Of a stretch of 64,000 bases of DNA, positions 27,268 through 35,889 are shown in pieces (position 1 is the stretch's first letter; each line of letters begins with the position of its first letter). Source of the stretch: an uncultured Spartobacteria bacterium (lineage in GTDB: Bacteria > Verrucomicrobiota > Verrucomicrobiia > Chthoniobacterales > Chthoniobacteraceae); NCBI GenBank assembly GCA_903882875.1, contig CAIRYQ010000044.1, positions 26,192-90,191 on the forward strand, written 5' to 3'. The notes under the pieces were generated by a model. The model was not told the DNA's origin. It was given only the letters and a program-made list of their open reading frames with translations, and did no database searches. A program made the translations under genes and the position numbers.

Positions 27268-30200
27268 TCATTCATGCGGCTGCGATTCTTTTGAAATCAG
27301 ATCGCGCACCTCTTCATCCGTGAGGTTCGCGATGTCTTCCAGAATCCTTTCACGGATAGTGGCGCTGAGTTGCGCGATGGTCGGCGCCTCGAAAAAATCC
27401 CGCAACGAAAGGTTCACATGGTAGGTGGAACGCAGCCGTGCGACGATCTGAAGTGCGAGCAGAGAATGTCCGCCAAGGCTCATGAATTCATCGTGGTTGC
27501 CGATGTCCTCGAAACCGAAAATAGACCTCCAGATTTTCCCCACGACGTCCTCCAGTTCAGTGTCAGCGCCCGGAGCGTCGCTGAATTGTTCTGCCACCGT
27601 TGCGGGCAGGATTTTCTCCGGGCGCAGCTCGTCGCCGAGATCGGTCGGGCTGACGATGACCTGCGAAAAATTCGCAGCCAATGCACGGCGAAATACTTCG
27701 ATGCCGTCCCGCGTGAGGATCGCTTTTTTCAACGCGGTCTCCTTCCAGTGCTCCGTGCCCGGTGCGGATTTCAGATCAGCGAGCTGTCCCGTTTCCCTCC
27801 ATCCGGGCCAGTTGATCGAGATCACGGGATACTTGCGGTGAGCGCGCGAGTAATTCGCGAATGCATCGAGAAATGCGTTCGCAGCGCTGTAATCGGATTC
27901 GGCAAACGGCGTCGTGATCGCGGTGATGGAGGAGCACAGGACGAGAAAATCCAGATGAGCATCCGCAAGCAAATCGTGCAGAACCCATGTGCCTGCGACC
28001 TTCGGTGCCATTACCTCCGAAGCGACCGCGTCCGTTTTCGCCTGAATCAATCCTGCGCGCACGATGCCTGCAGCATGGATGACCCCGTGGATGTCTCCGA
28101 ACCGTTCCTGTGTCGCGGCGAACACAGCCCGCATCGCCCGTGCATCGGATGCGTCTGCGTGCATGACGTGAACTTCCCCCCCGAGGTTTTCGATTTCGAT
28201 CAATTGCCGGAGCGTCTTTGCAACTTCGGGCGCAGTGCCTGCCTGTGAGAGCAATTCCTTCCAGCGGGATTTTTCCGGAAACGGATTCCGCTTCGTGAGC
28301 ACCAGCCGCGCGCGGCATGTCCCGGCAAGATGGCGAGCCAGTGCGAGCCCGATGCCGCCGGTGCCGCCGGTGATGAGATACACGCCGCGCTCGCGCAGGC
28401 GCTCTGCACCTGGGGCGGCGGGAAGTGTGACGGGGAGAAATTTCCGACGCCAGCGATGCGCACCGCGGTAGGCCAGTAATTCTCCGGCGACTGGCTGCGC
28501 AAATTCGGACACAATCCACCGGCGATGACGTTCATCCATTGCGGCCGGCTCGCGTTTGCCGGCGAGATCAATGTTGAAACTCGTGATGTTCGGAAACTCC
28601 CTCGGAATCACGCCGCATGGCCCCAGCACCGTCGCCCTCGCGGGATTCAGTGATTCGTCGCCGATGACCTGGTGGATGCCACTGGAAACGATCGCCATTT
28701 TCACAGGTAAGACGATGCCGAGTTCGCCGATGGCTTGTGCGATTTGCATGAGGCTGAAGAAGCCGAGATCCTGCTCGTTTCCGCTCGCGGTCGGGGCAGC
28801 GTCCGAGTCGCCTGCGCATCCGAGATGCACGATGTGAATGCCAGCCCAGCCCGCGTCTTTGATTTCGCGGAAGAGCCGGAGGCAATCTTCGGGATCGCGC
28901 CGATCGATCACACGCGAACCATCGGCATGATGCGCGAAGATTTTGCCAAACGTGACGACTTCGACTGTGGCGCCGAATTCCGTGAGTTGATTGCGGAATC
29001 CGTGATCATTGCCGTGGCGATCGGAAAACACGATCCAGAGAATGCCTTCGTGCCGCACAGCGTCTGTGCCGCCGACCGCAGAAACCGTGCGTTCCCACGA
29101 TGGCGCGTAGAACCAGCGATCGATTTCATTCGCGGCGGGTTCGGTTACATCCGCCGGTGTTTCGTGTGCAGGCGGGACATTGCCGGGACCGAGCCAGTAA
29201 ATGGTCCGTTCAAACGGATACGTGGGAAGCGGGATGCGGTGTCGCGGTGCGTCGTGGTGCAGCGCATCCCAGCGAATTTCCACACCGCCCACCCAGAGGC
29301 GTCCGACGGACGCGAGAAGCACCTCCGCGTCCGGCTGATTTTCGTAGTGATGGCGCAGGGTAAAAATCGCCGCTGCGGAAATGCTGTCTGGTTTCGTGGG
29401 ATGCGCATGGGCAAGCACGCTGAGCGTACGCCCAGGTCCGGCTTCGAGCAGGACCGGATTTTCAATCTGCCAGAGCGCATGAAGCGCATCGTGAAAGCGC
29501 GCGGTGTGGTTTGCATGGCGCACCCAATACTCGGGGTCGGTCGCATCGGCGGCGGTGATCCATCTGCCGGTGACATTCGAGGTGAAAGGGATGGTTGGCG
29601 TGCTGAGGCGCACCGTGCGCACTTCTTCGGCAAAGGCGGGCAAGATCGGATCGAGCAGGCGAGAGTGGAATGCGTGCGTGTTTTGCACGGGCCGGTGCAT
29701 CACGCCGCGGGCCGTGAGCGTGCGCGCGAAATTCTCAACTGAATCCGGTGGACCGGCGATGACGCACAGGCTCGGACCGTTGATCAGCGCGAGCGACAGA
29801 TCACCCGGGAGCAACGGTAGCAGTTCTGTTTCCGGCAATGTCACCGCGAGCATTTTTGCGGGCGGGAGTTGGGCGACGAGTTGTGCTCTTCGCACGATCA
29901 GCTTCAGCGCGTCATCGAGTGAAAATACGCCGGACAGGCAGGCCGCGACGTATTCGCCCATGCTGTGCCCGACGATGGCTTGCGGAACGATGCCGAGATC
30001 CATCCACAGCCGTGCAAGCGCGTATTCGATTGTGAAAAGCGCGGGCTGCAAATGTTCGGTCTGATTGAGTTGCCGAGAGTCTTCGTCGTCCGGCGGCTGC
30101 GTGTTGCCCGCGAGCATTTTTTTCAGATCTATGCCCTGAGTTGCCGCGGATTTCTGCCAATCGCGATTTTTCGGATAGAGGATGTCGCGGATGTCGTGGC

Positions 30201-31896
30201 CAAGGTGCGTGTGAAGAATTTCCGCGCAGCGATCCACCTCGCGCCTGAAGACGGGGAAGGCGGCGTACAGCTCGCGTCCCATGCCGACGTAGTGGTCGCC
30301 GACGCCGGGCAGCAGCAGCACGACCGCGCGCTTGGCGCCTTCATCCACGCGGGCAATGGAAAGCCGCGCCGGTTTCGCTGCGAGCGCCGCGATGGCCCCG
30401 GCGCGATCCGCCGCGACGATGAAACGCCGGTGCTGCATCGCGCGGCGTCCGTTCTGCAACGTGAATGCGACGTCGTCCATATTGGCCGACGTGTTGCTTT
30501 CCAGAAATTCGCGCAACCCTTCCGCGGATGCGGCGAGCGCAGTCTCAGTACGGGCCGAGAGGATGAGCAAGTTCGGCCGGCGCGTTTCCTTTGCGGGTGC
30601 GGATGGCGGCGCCTCTTCGAGAACAACGTGCGCGTTCGTCCCGCCCATGCCGGTGGACATGATGCCTGCGCGTCGCGGGCCATTTGTGTTTGTCCACGGA
30701 GTGAGCTGCGCATTCACGAAGAACGGCGTTGCGGAAAAATCGATCTCCGGATTCGGCTGGGAAAAATTCAGACTCGCCGGAATCTGCCGGTGCTGCAGCG
30801 CGAGCACGGTCTTGATCAAACCGGCCATGCCCGCTGCAGCATCAAGATGGCCGACATTCGTTTTCACTGAGCCGATGGCGCAGAAACCGGAACGCTTCGT
30901 CGAAGCGCGAAACGCTTTGGTCAGCGCGCACACCTCGATGGGATCGCCGACGGGCGTGCCGGAGCCGTGGGCCTCGATGTAGCTGATGCTGTCTGCATTC
31001 ACGTCGGCATTTGCCAATGCCTCGATTACGGCATCCGCTTGGCTGTTCACGCTCGGCGCCGTGTAGCCGGCCTTCTCCGCGCCGTCGTTGTTGATCGCGG
31101 AGCCCTTGAGGATCGCGCGGATCGTGTCGCCATTGGCGATGGCATCACTCAGCCGTTTCAGCACGACCACGCCGCCGCCGCTGCCGAAGACTGTGCCATT
31201 CGCCGCCGCGTCGAATGCGCGCACGTGCCCGTCGGGTGAGGACACGCCGCCGGGATCGGAAAAATATCCGGCGCGGTGCGGTGCGCGGGTCGAGACTGCG
31301 CCGGCCAGTGCGATGTCCGTCTCGCCACTGAGCAGACTTTGCCGAGCGAGATGCACGGCGACGAGCGAGGTGGAGCACGCGGTCTGGACGGTGAGGCTGG
31401 GGCCTTTCAGATCGAGTTTGTAGGAGATGCGCGTGCTGAGGAAATCCTTGTCGTTGAAGATGAGCGTCGGGATGTAGTCCTCGGCAAAATTCCGGTTCAG
31501 CCCGGCGTGCATGAAGTAGGTGTTCATCGCAGCGCCGGCGAAGACGCCGATTCGCCCTGGAAAGCGCTTCGTGTCGCAGCCCGCGTCTTCGAGCGCGTCG
31601 TGCGCAAGTTCCAGCAGGATGCGGTGCTGCGGGTCCATCGTCCGCGCTTCGTTCGGAGTGAATCCGAAAAATGCCGCGTCAAACGCGCCGGGTTCGTCGA
31701 GGACGGGCGCGGCCTTTACGTAATTGGGCGCGGTCAGGTGGGATTTTGGCGAGCCGGATTGCAGGATGTCGTCGTCGGAAAGCTGCGTGATGGATTCCAC
31801 TCCGGCAGCGAGGTTGCGCCAGAATTCCTCCGCATTTCGCGCGCCGGGAAAGTGGCAGGCGAGTCCGACAATGGCGATGTCCAGGCTGTCGTCCAT
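27268..31896 (-). CDS. Type I polyketide synthase KS-AT-KR-ACP
   Basis: A 1542-residue single module. KS: TACSTS (Cys near 171), EAHGSGTPVGDP and KTNVGHLDAAAG give the Cys-His-His triad. AT: GHSMGEY near 644 and HAFHS near 742; HAFH is the usual malonyl-type signature. KR: a structural subdomain, then ITGGTGGIGLALA near 1182 and the SS...DYSAANAF active site near 1335. No L-D-D motif is seen, so a B-type ketoreductase is not supported. ACP: GGHSLL near 1474. No dehydratase lies between AT and KR. ATG 31896 is chosen because GGAGG is well spaced 9 nt upstream; a GTG at 31929 is the alternative. The KS would extend a chain carried by another carrier protein and pass a beta-hydroxyacyl intermediate to the NRPS. 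Confidence 0.93.
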   Translation of the reverse strand: MDDSLDIAIVGLACHFPGARNAEEFWRNLAAGVESITQLSDDDILQSGSPKSHLTAPNYVKAAPVLDEPGAFDAAFFGFTPNEARTMDPQHRILLELAHDALEDAGCDTKRFPGRIGVFAGAAMNTYFMHAGLNRNFAEDYIPTLIFNDKDFLSTRISYKLDLKGPSLTVQTACSTSLVAVHLARQSLLSGETDIALAGAVSTRAPHRAGYFSDPGGVSSPDGHVRAFDAAANGTVFGSGGGVVVLKRLSDAIANGDTIRAILKGSAINNDGAEKAGYTAPSVNSQADAVIEALANADVNADSISYIEAHGSGTPVGDPIEVCALTKAFRASTKRSGFCAIGSVKTNVGHLDAAAGMAGLIKTVLALQHRQIPASLNFSQPNPEIDFSATPFFVNAQLTPWTNTNGPRRAGIMSTGMGGTNAHVVLEEAPPSAPAKETRRPNLLILSARTETALAASAEGLREFLESNTSANMDDVAFTLQNGRRAMQHRRFIVAADRAGAIAALAAKPARLSIARVDEGAKRAVVLLLPGVGDHYVGMGRELYAAFPVFRREVDRCAEILHTHLGHDIRDILYPKNRDWQKSAATQGIDLKKMLAGNTQPPDDEDSRQLNQTEHLQPALFTIEYALARLWMDLGIVPQAIVGHSMGEYVAACLSGVFSLDDALKLIVRRAQLVAQLPPAKMLAVTLPETELLPLLPGDLSLALINGPSLCVIAGPPDSVENFARTLTARGVMHRPVQNTHAFHSRLLDPILPAFAEEVRTVRLSTPTIPFTSNVTGRWITAADATDPEYWVRHANHTARFHDALHALWQIENPVLLEAGPGRTLSVLAHAHPTKPDSISAAAIFTLRHHYENQPDAEVLLASVGRLWVGGVEIRWDALHHDAPRHRIPLPTYPFERTIYWLGPGNVPPAHETPADVTEPAANEIDRWFYAPSWERTVSAVGGTDAVRHEGILWIVFSDRHGNDHGFRNQLTEFGATVEVVTFGKIFAHHADGSRVIDRRDPEDCLRLFREIKDAGWAGIHIVHLGCAGDSDAAPTASGNEQDLGFFSLMQIAQAIGELGIVLPVKMAIVSSGIHQVIGDESLNPARATVLGPCGVIPREFPNITSFNIDLAGKREPAAMDERHRRWIVSEFAQPVAGELLAYRGAHRWRRKFLPVTLPAAPGAERLRERGVYLITGGTGGIGLALARHLAGTCRARLVLTKRNPFPEKSRWKELLSQAGTAPEVAKTLRQLIEIENLGGEVHVMHADASDARAMRAVFAATQERFGDIHGVIHAAGIVRAGLIQAKTDAVASEVMAPKVAGTWVLHDLLADAHLDFLVLCSSITAITTPFAESDYSAANAFLDAFANYSRAHRKYPVISINWPGWRETGQLADLKSAPGTEHWKETALKKAILTRDGIEVFRRALAANFSQVIVSPTDLGDELRPEKILPATVAEQFSDAPGADTELEDVVGKIWRSIFGFEDIGNHDEFMSLGGHSLLALQIVARLRSTYHVNLSLRDFFEAPTIAQLSATIRERILEDIANLTDEEVRDLISKESQPHE

Positions 31897-31912
31897 CACC
31901 GCATTCCTCCAT
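31896..31912 (-). promoter_or_regulatory. Ribosome-binding site deciding PKS start
   Basis: On the minus strand the sequence AATGGAGGAATGCGGTG immediately precedes ATG 31896. GGAGG is the best Shine-Dalgarno match in this operon, and its spacing of 9 nt supports 31896 over the upstream GTG at 31929. Confidence 0.65.
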
Positions 31913-31951
31913 TGGGAAGCCTCTGCCACATGCTGAGATTTTTCCGTGCGC

Positions 31952-33592
31952 TCATTTTTTCACAAGCTCGGGTTCCGGCAGCGCATTGCGGTTCGCCTTG
32001 CCGGTCGCGGTCAGCGGGATTTCCGCGATGCGCTCGAAATGACTCGGCACCATGTAGTCGGGCAGCCGCTCCTTGAGGTGGTTTTTCAAAAGCGTGAGAT
32101 CGAGCGGTGCGCGTTCGACTAGGTAGGCGACGATCAAAATCACGCTCTCAGAGTATCGTTTCACCACGACGACGCAGTCCGCCACGCCGGGAAATTCGCG
32201 GATCGTATTTTCGATTTCGCCGAGTTCGATGCGCAGTCCGCGGATCTTCACCTGATGATCCTCGCGCCCGAGATATTCGACATTTCCATCCGGCAGCCAG
32301 CGCGCCACATCGCCGGTGCGATAGATGCGCTCGCCGGGCGCGAGCGGATTGTCGGTGAACTTTTCCGCAGTCAGCGCCGGATTATTCAGGTAGCCGCGTG
32401 CAAGGCCGACTCCCGCGAGGCACAGTTCGCCGGGCTCGCCGATGGCTGCGGCGCGTCCGTCCTTAATCACATGCAGTTGCGTGTTGTGGATCGGTTTGCC
32501 GATGGGGATGCGCGTGAAATCATCGCCGCGGGGACAGTCGAACCACGTCACATCCACGGTCGCTTCAGTCGGGCCGTAGAGGTTCGTCAGATGCGCGCTT
32601 GTCGTGCTACCGAGCAGTTCATTGAACTTCCGCACATGCGCGGGCATGAGCGCTTCGCCGCTCGCAAAGACGCGACGCAGGGACACAAGGCCGTCGAAAG
32701 TTTTCGCATCACGCCCGTCGAGATATTGGAGGAAGACGTTCAGCATTGAGGGGACGAAGTGCATCACGCTCACGCGTTGACGGCGGATCGTGTCGAGCAG
32801 CACCATCGGGATTTTTTCGCCGCCGGGCCGGAGGAAGCAGAGCTTCGCGCCTGCAATCGCCCACCAGAAAAGTTCCCACACCGACACGTCGAAATAATAG
32901 GGCGTTTTTTGCAGGATCACATCGTCCGCACCGATGGGATAAGCGCACTGCATCCAGTGCAGGCGGTTCACCACCGCGCGGTGCTCGATCATCACGCCCT
33001 TCGGTTTGCCGGTGGAACCGGAAGTGTAAATCACGTAGGCGAGATCGTCGGGCTTTGCGGAAGCGGTGGGATTTTCCTCGGACCCGGTGAATGTGTCCGC
33101 GCTTTCGAGGTTGATGGTTTTTCCACCGAAGCCCGCAAATGCGCAGTGCTTCTCCTGCGTGAGCAGCACGCGCACGCCTGCGTCCTGAAGCAGGTAACGG
33201 GTGCGTTCAGGCGGGTTGTCGGGCGCGATGGGGAGGTATGCGGCACCGGCCTTCAGGATGCCGAGCAGCCCGAGCATCATCGAAAAGGAACGCTCGACGA
33301 TGAGGCCGACAATGCTGCCGGGCCCGACGCCTTCGACCCGCAGGCTATGCGCGAGCTGGTTCGCCTTCGCGTTGAGCTGCGCGCAGGTGAGCGTTGGCGT
33401 GCCGAAAGTTTTGTCGTGTTCGCAGAACACCGCGATGTCGTTTCCGCGTGCAGCGAGCTGTTCCTCGATGATCCCGTGCAGTGTCGCCTGATCGGGGAAC
33501 GGATGTGCGGTGTCGTTGAAGCGCGCGATGCGTTCGGCGTCGTCAGCGGTGATGGACTGCGTGGATTGCATGGGCTGGATGCAAAAATTCAC
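31952..33592 (-). CDS. Stand-alone adenylation enzyme, serine code
   Basis: A 546-residue A domain without C or carrier domain. YTSGSTGKPKGVMIEH lies near 192, NLYGPTEAT near 342, YRTGDVARWLPDG next, and the A10 lysine in TATGKANRNALP near 530. The specificity residues aligned to GrsA-PheA read D-V-W-H-F-S-L-V-D-K, the serine code known from EntF. In zwittermicin A synthesis a free serine A domain (ZmaJ) loads the free ACP ZmaH, after which ZmaG and ZmaI oxidise Ser-ACP to aminomalonyl-ACP. The genes next door match those partners. A GTG start overlaps the acyl-CoA dehydrogenase stop (GTGA). ATG 33571 is an alternative start. Confidence 0.93.
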   Translation of the reverse strand: MNFCIQPMQSTQSITADDAERIARFNDTAHPFPDQATLHGIIEEQLAARGNDIAVFCEHDKTFGTPTLTCAQLNAKANQLAHSLRVEGVGPGSIVGLIVERSFSMMLGLLGILKAGAAYLPIAPDNPPERTRYLLQDAGVRVLLTQEKHCAFAGFGGKTINLESADTFTGSEENPTASAKPDDLAYVIYTSGSTGKPKGVMIEHRAVVNRLHWMQCAYPIGADDVILQKTPYYFDVSVWELFWWAIAGAKLCFLRPGGEKIPMVLLDTIRRQRVSVMHFVPSMLNVFLQYLDGRDAKTFDGLVSLRRVFASGEALMPAHVRKFNELLGSTTSAHLTNLYGPTEATVDVTWFDCPRGDDFTRIPIGKPIHNTQLHVIKDGRAAAIGEPGELCLAGVGLARGYLNNPALTAEKFTDNPLAPGERIYRTGDVARWLPDGNVEYLGREDHQVKIRGLRIELGEIENTIREFPGVADCVVVVKRYSESVILIVAYLVERAPLDLTLLKNHLKERLPDYMVPSHFERIAEIPLTATGKANRNALPEPELVKK

Positions 33593-34740
33593 CGCGCGTG
33601 TTTTGGCTCGGCTTCGAGGAATGCGCGGCTGATCAGTTCCTCGTGTATCTGCGATGTGCCCTCGATGATTTCGAGCAGCTTCGCGTCGCGGTGGTAGCGC
33701 GACACGGGAGCGCTTTCATGGCAGCCGGCAGCGCCCCAGATTTGCACCGCGTCGTCCGCGGCGCGCACGGCAGCGCGCGAGGCGAAATATTTTGCCGTGA
33801 GTGTCTTTGTGAACGCCTCGGGTTCGCGCTCATCGGTCGCGCGGCACGCGGCGAGGCAGAGGAGTTCGGCTGCGCGCAAATCCGTGCCCATGCGGGCAAT
33901 CATGGCGCGAGTCGTTCCAAAATCACCGACCCATGCGTTGCCGAGCCTGCGCGTCGCGGCGCGCGACACGGATTCCTCGACGCACGCACGCAGCAGCCCG
34001 AGCGCGGAGCATGCGGTGCTGAGACGTCCAAATTGCATCCCGATCGGAACGACATGACTCAGCGCGAAGCCCGGCTTTCCGATCACATTTGCAGCGGGAA
34101 CTTCCACATCGGTGAAAGTCGCCGTGCCGAGTCCCGCTGCGCGGTAGCCGACCATCCCGGTGATCGGTTCGACGCTCACGCCTGCGGATTCGCGCGGCAC
34201 GATGCACGCGACCGGTAACGCGCCCGCGTGGCCGACGACGACAAACACGCCCGCAGTCTGCGCGTAGGAAATCCAAGTCTTCTGTCCGTTCAGCCGGAAT
34301 GCGCCGCCGCCCGCATCGGTGAATTGCGTGCGCAGCGCCTGCAGATCGCTGCCACCCGTCGGCTCTGTGAGCCCGAATGCGCCGATGATTTCTCCGCGCG
34401 CGAGCGGCGGGAGCCAGCGGGATTTTTGATTATCGGTGCCCCACTTCAGCAGCGCCATCGAGACCATCGCCTGCACGGTGATCAGGTCGGTGAGTGCCGC
34501 GCTCTCGCGGCCGAAGGCTTCGTTCAGCAGGCCGAATGTGACCATGTCCCAGCCCTGCCCACCGAATTTTTCGGGCAGCATGTTGCCGAGGTATCCGGCC
34601 TCCGACATGCGCGCGACGACATCGCCGGTAAGATTTTCCGCGCGGTCCCACTCGGCGGCAAACGGCGCGACGTGCCGTGCGACAAACTCGCGGAAGTCGC
34701 GCTGGCGTGCGCGCTGTGCGTCGTTGAGGAAGCTGTCCAT
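33589..34740 (-). CDS. Acyl-CoA dehydrogenase family protein (ZmaI/FkbI-like)
   Basis: A 383-residue flavoprotein. FGLTEPTGGSDL and the helix-rich C-terminal half with YHRDAKLLEIIEGTSQIHEELI are family signatures; the Glu in IIEGTSQ is in the position of the catalytic base. In FkbI/ZmaI/ZmaE relatives the substrate is an ACP-bound glyceryl or seryl group whose side-chain carbon is oxidised to a carboxyl, giving hydroxymalonyl- or aminomalonyl-ACP. It lies 6 bp after the ACP gene and overlaps the serine A-domain gene, so the set is translationally coupled. Confidence 0.9.
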   Translation of the reverse strand: MDSFLNDAQRARQRDFREFVARHVAPFAAEWDRAENLTGDVVARMSEAGYLGNMLPEKFGGQGWDMVTFGLLNEAFGRESAALTDLITVQAMVSMALLKWGTDNQKSRWLPPLARGEIIGAFGLTEPTGGSDLQALRTQFTDAGGGAFRLNGQKTWISYAQTAGVFVVVGHAGALPVACIVPRESAGVSVEPITGMVGYRAAGLGTATFTDVEVPAANVIGKPGFALSHVVPIGMQFGRLSTACSALGLLRACVEESVSRAATRRLGNAWVGDFGTTRAMIARMGTDLRAAELLCLAACRATDEREPEAFTKTLTAKYFASRAAVRAADDAVQIWGAAGCHESAPVSRYHRDAKLLEIIEGTSQIHEELISRAFLEAEPKHAR

Positions 34741-34746
34741 CGTCGG

Positions 34747-35013
34747 TCAGGCGGCGGCGGGCTGCGCCTGTTTTCGGAGCACGAAGCCGGCGGCGGCCTC
34801 GATGGATTTGAAATTTGCGATGTCGAGATCGTCCGGGCCGACTTCGATGGCGAACGTCTTCTCGATAAACGTCATCAGTTGTACGGCAAAGAGCGAGTTC
34901 ACGATGCCGCTCTCGAAAAGGTTGTCGTCGTCCGCGAGGTCGGGGACATGGATCGAGGCGAGGATGAACGCGCGGATTTTTTCGCGGATGAGTTTTTCGT
35001 CGGTGGTGTTCAT
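34747..35013 (-). CDS. Free-standing acyl carrier protein (ZmaH/FkbJ-like)
   Basis: An 88-residue carrier protein. The phosphopantetheine site is Ser40 in FESGIVNSLFAVQL. The I-V-N-S-L-F-A variant of the usual D-S-L motif is typical of the dedicated ACPs that carry glyceryl or seryl units for hydroxy-, methoxy- or aminomalonyl formation. It lies between the two dehydrogenase genes, which are expected to act on the group bound to it. The last residues are Ala/Gln-rich. Confidence 0.92.
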   Translation of the reverse strand: MNTTDEKLIREKIRAFILASIHVPDLADDDNLFESGIVNSLFAVQLMTFIEKTFAIEVGPDDLDIANFKSIEAAAGFVLRKQAQPAAA

Positions 35014-35027
35014 GCGTGGTGTGAGGT

Positions 35028-35888
35028 TCAGGCTTCCGGATAAGTGTGAAATCCGCGGCCCGTCTTGCGGCCGAGATGTCCCTCCGCGACGAGCTGCCGT
35101 AGCAGCGGGCAGACGCGGAATTTCGGGTCTCGAAATTCATCAAAAAGCACGTCGAGCGAATTCGCCACGGTGTCGAGGCCGATGAGGTCGGCGGTTTCAA
35201 GCGGCCCCATTTTGTGTCCGAAGCACTGCTTGAAAATTTTGTCTATGTCCTCCGCCGTGGACACGCCGTCCTGCAACACCGCTGCAGCCTCATTCATGAA
35301 AAGATGTGAGATGCGGTTCGAAACGAAGCCCGGCGAATCATTCACGATGATCGCCTGCTTGCCGAGTTGCGCAAAAAGTGCGAGCAGCTTTGCAATTGTG
35401 TCGTCGGAAGTCTGCACGCCGCGGATGACCTCGACGGTCGGCATGAGATGCACCGGGTTCATCGCGTGCAGGCCGATGACCTGCGCGGGCCTGCGCGTGA
35501 GTGCCGCGACGCGCGCGATCGGGATGCACGATGTGTTCACACCGAAGCACGCGGCGGGCGGCATGAACGAATCGAGCAGCTCGTAAATCGGGCGCTTGAT
35601 TTCCCATTTCTCCGGCACGTTCTCGATCACGAATTCGCACGGCGTAAGATCGCGCAGTTCGCGGGTAAAAATCATGCGTGCGAGCGCATCCTCCCGCGAC
35701 ACGCGGGGCAGCGATTTTGAAAACATCGGTGCAAAGCGGATGCTTTTCAGCACTTCGCTGCGGGCGCGTTCGAGTGCAGCGTCCGAGACATCCACAGCGA
35801 TCACATTGAGCCCGTGCAGAGCAAGGTCAGTGATGAGGCCCGTGCCGATAGTGCCTGCGCCGATGACTCCGACGGTGGAAAATTTCAT
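35028..35888 (-). CDS. 3-hydroxyacyl-CoA dehydrogenase family protein (ZmaG/FkbK-like)
   Basis: A 286-residue NAD-dependent dehydrogenase. The Rossmann motif is GVIGAGTIGTGL at the N-terminus; FVIENVPEKWEIK, NTSCIPI, GLHAMNPVHLMPTVEVI (catalytic His) and NDSPGFVSNRI follow. In methoxymalonyl and aminomalonyl pathways this family oxidises the primary alcohol of glyceryl- or seryl-ACP to the aldehyde. ATG 35888 begins one base after the stop of the large FkbH fusion gene, so translation is likely coupled. A longer open frame upstream is antisense-like and rejected. Confidence 0.92.
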   Translation of the reverse strand: MKFSTVGVIGAGTIGTGLITDLALHGLNVIAVDVSDAALERARSEVLKSIRFAPMFSKSLPRVSREDALARMIFTRELRDLTPCEFVIENVPEKWEIKRPIYELLDSFMPPAACFGVNTSCIPIARVAALTRRPAQVIGLHAMNPVHLMPTVEVIRGVQTSDDTIAKLLALFAQLGKQAIIVNDSPGFVSNRISHLFMNEAAAVLQDGVSTAEDIDKIFKQCFGHKMGPLETADLIGLDTVANSLDVLFDEFRDPKFRVCPLLRQLVAEGHLGRKTGRGFHTYPEA

Positions 35889-35889
35889 G

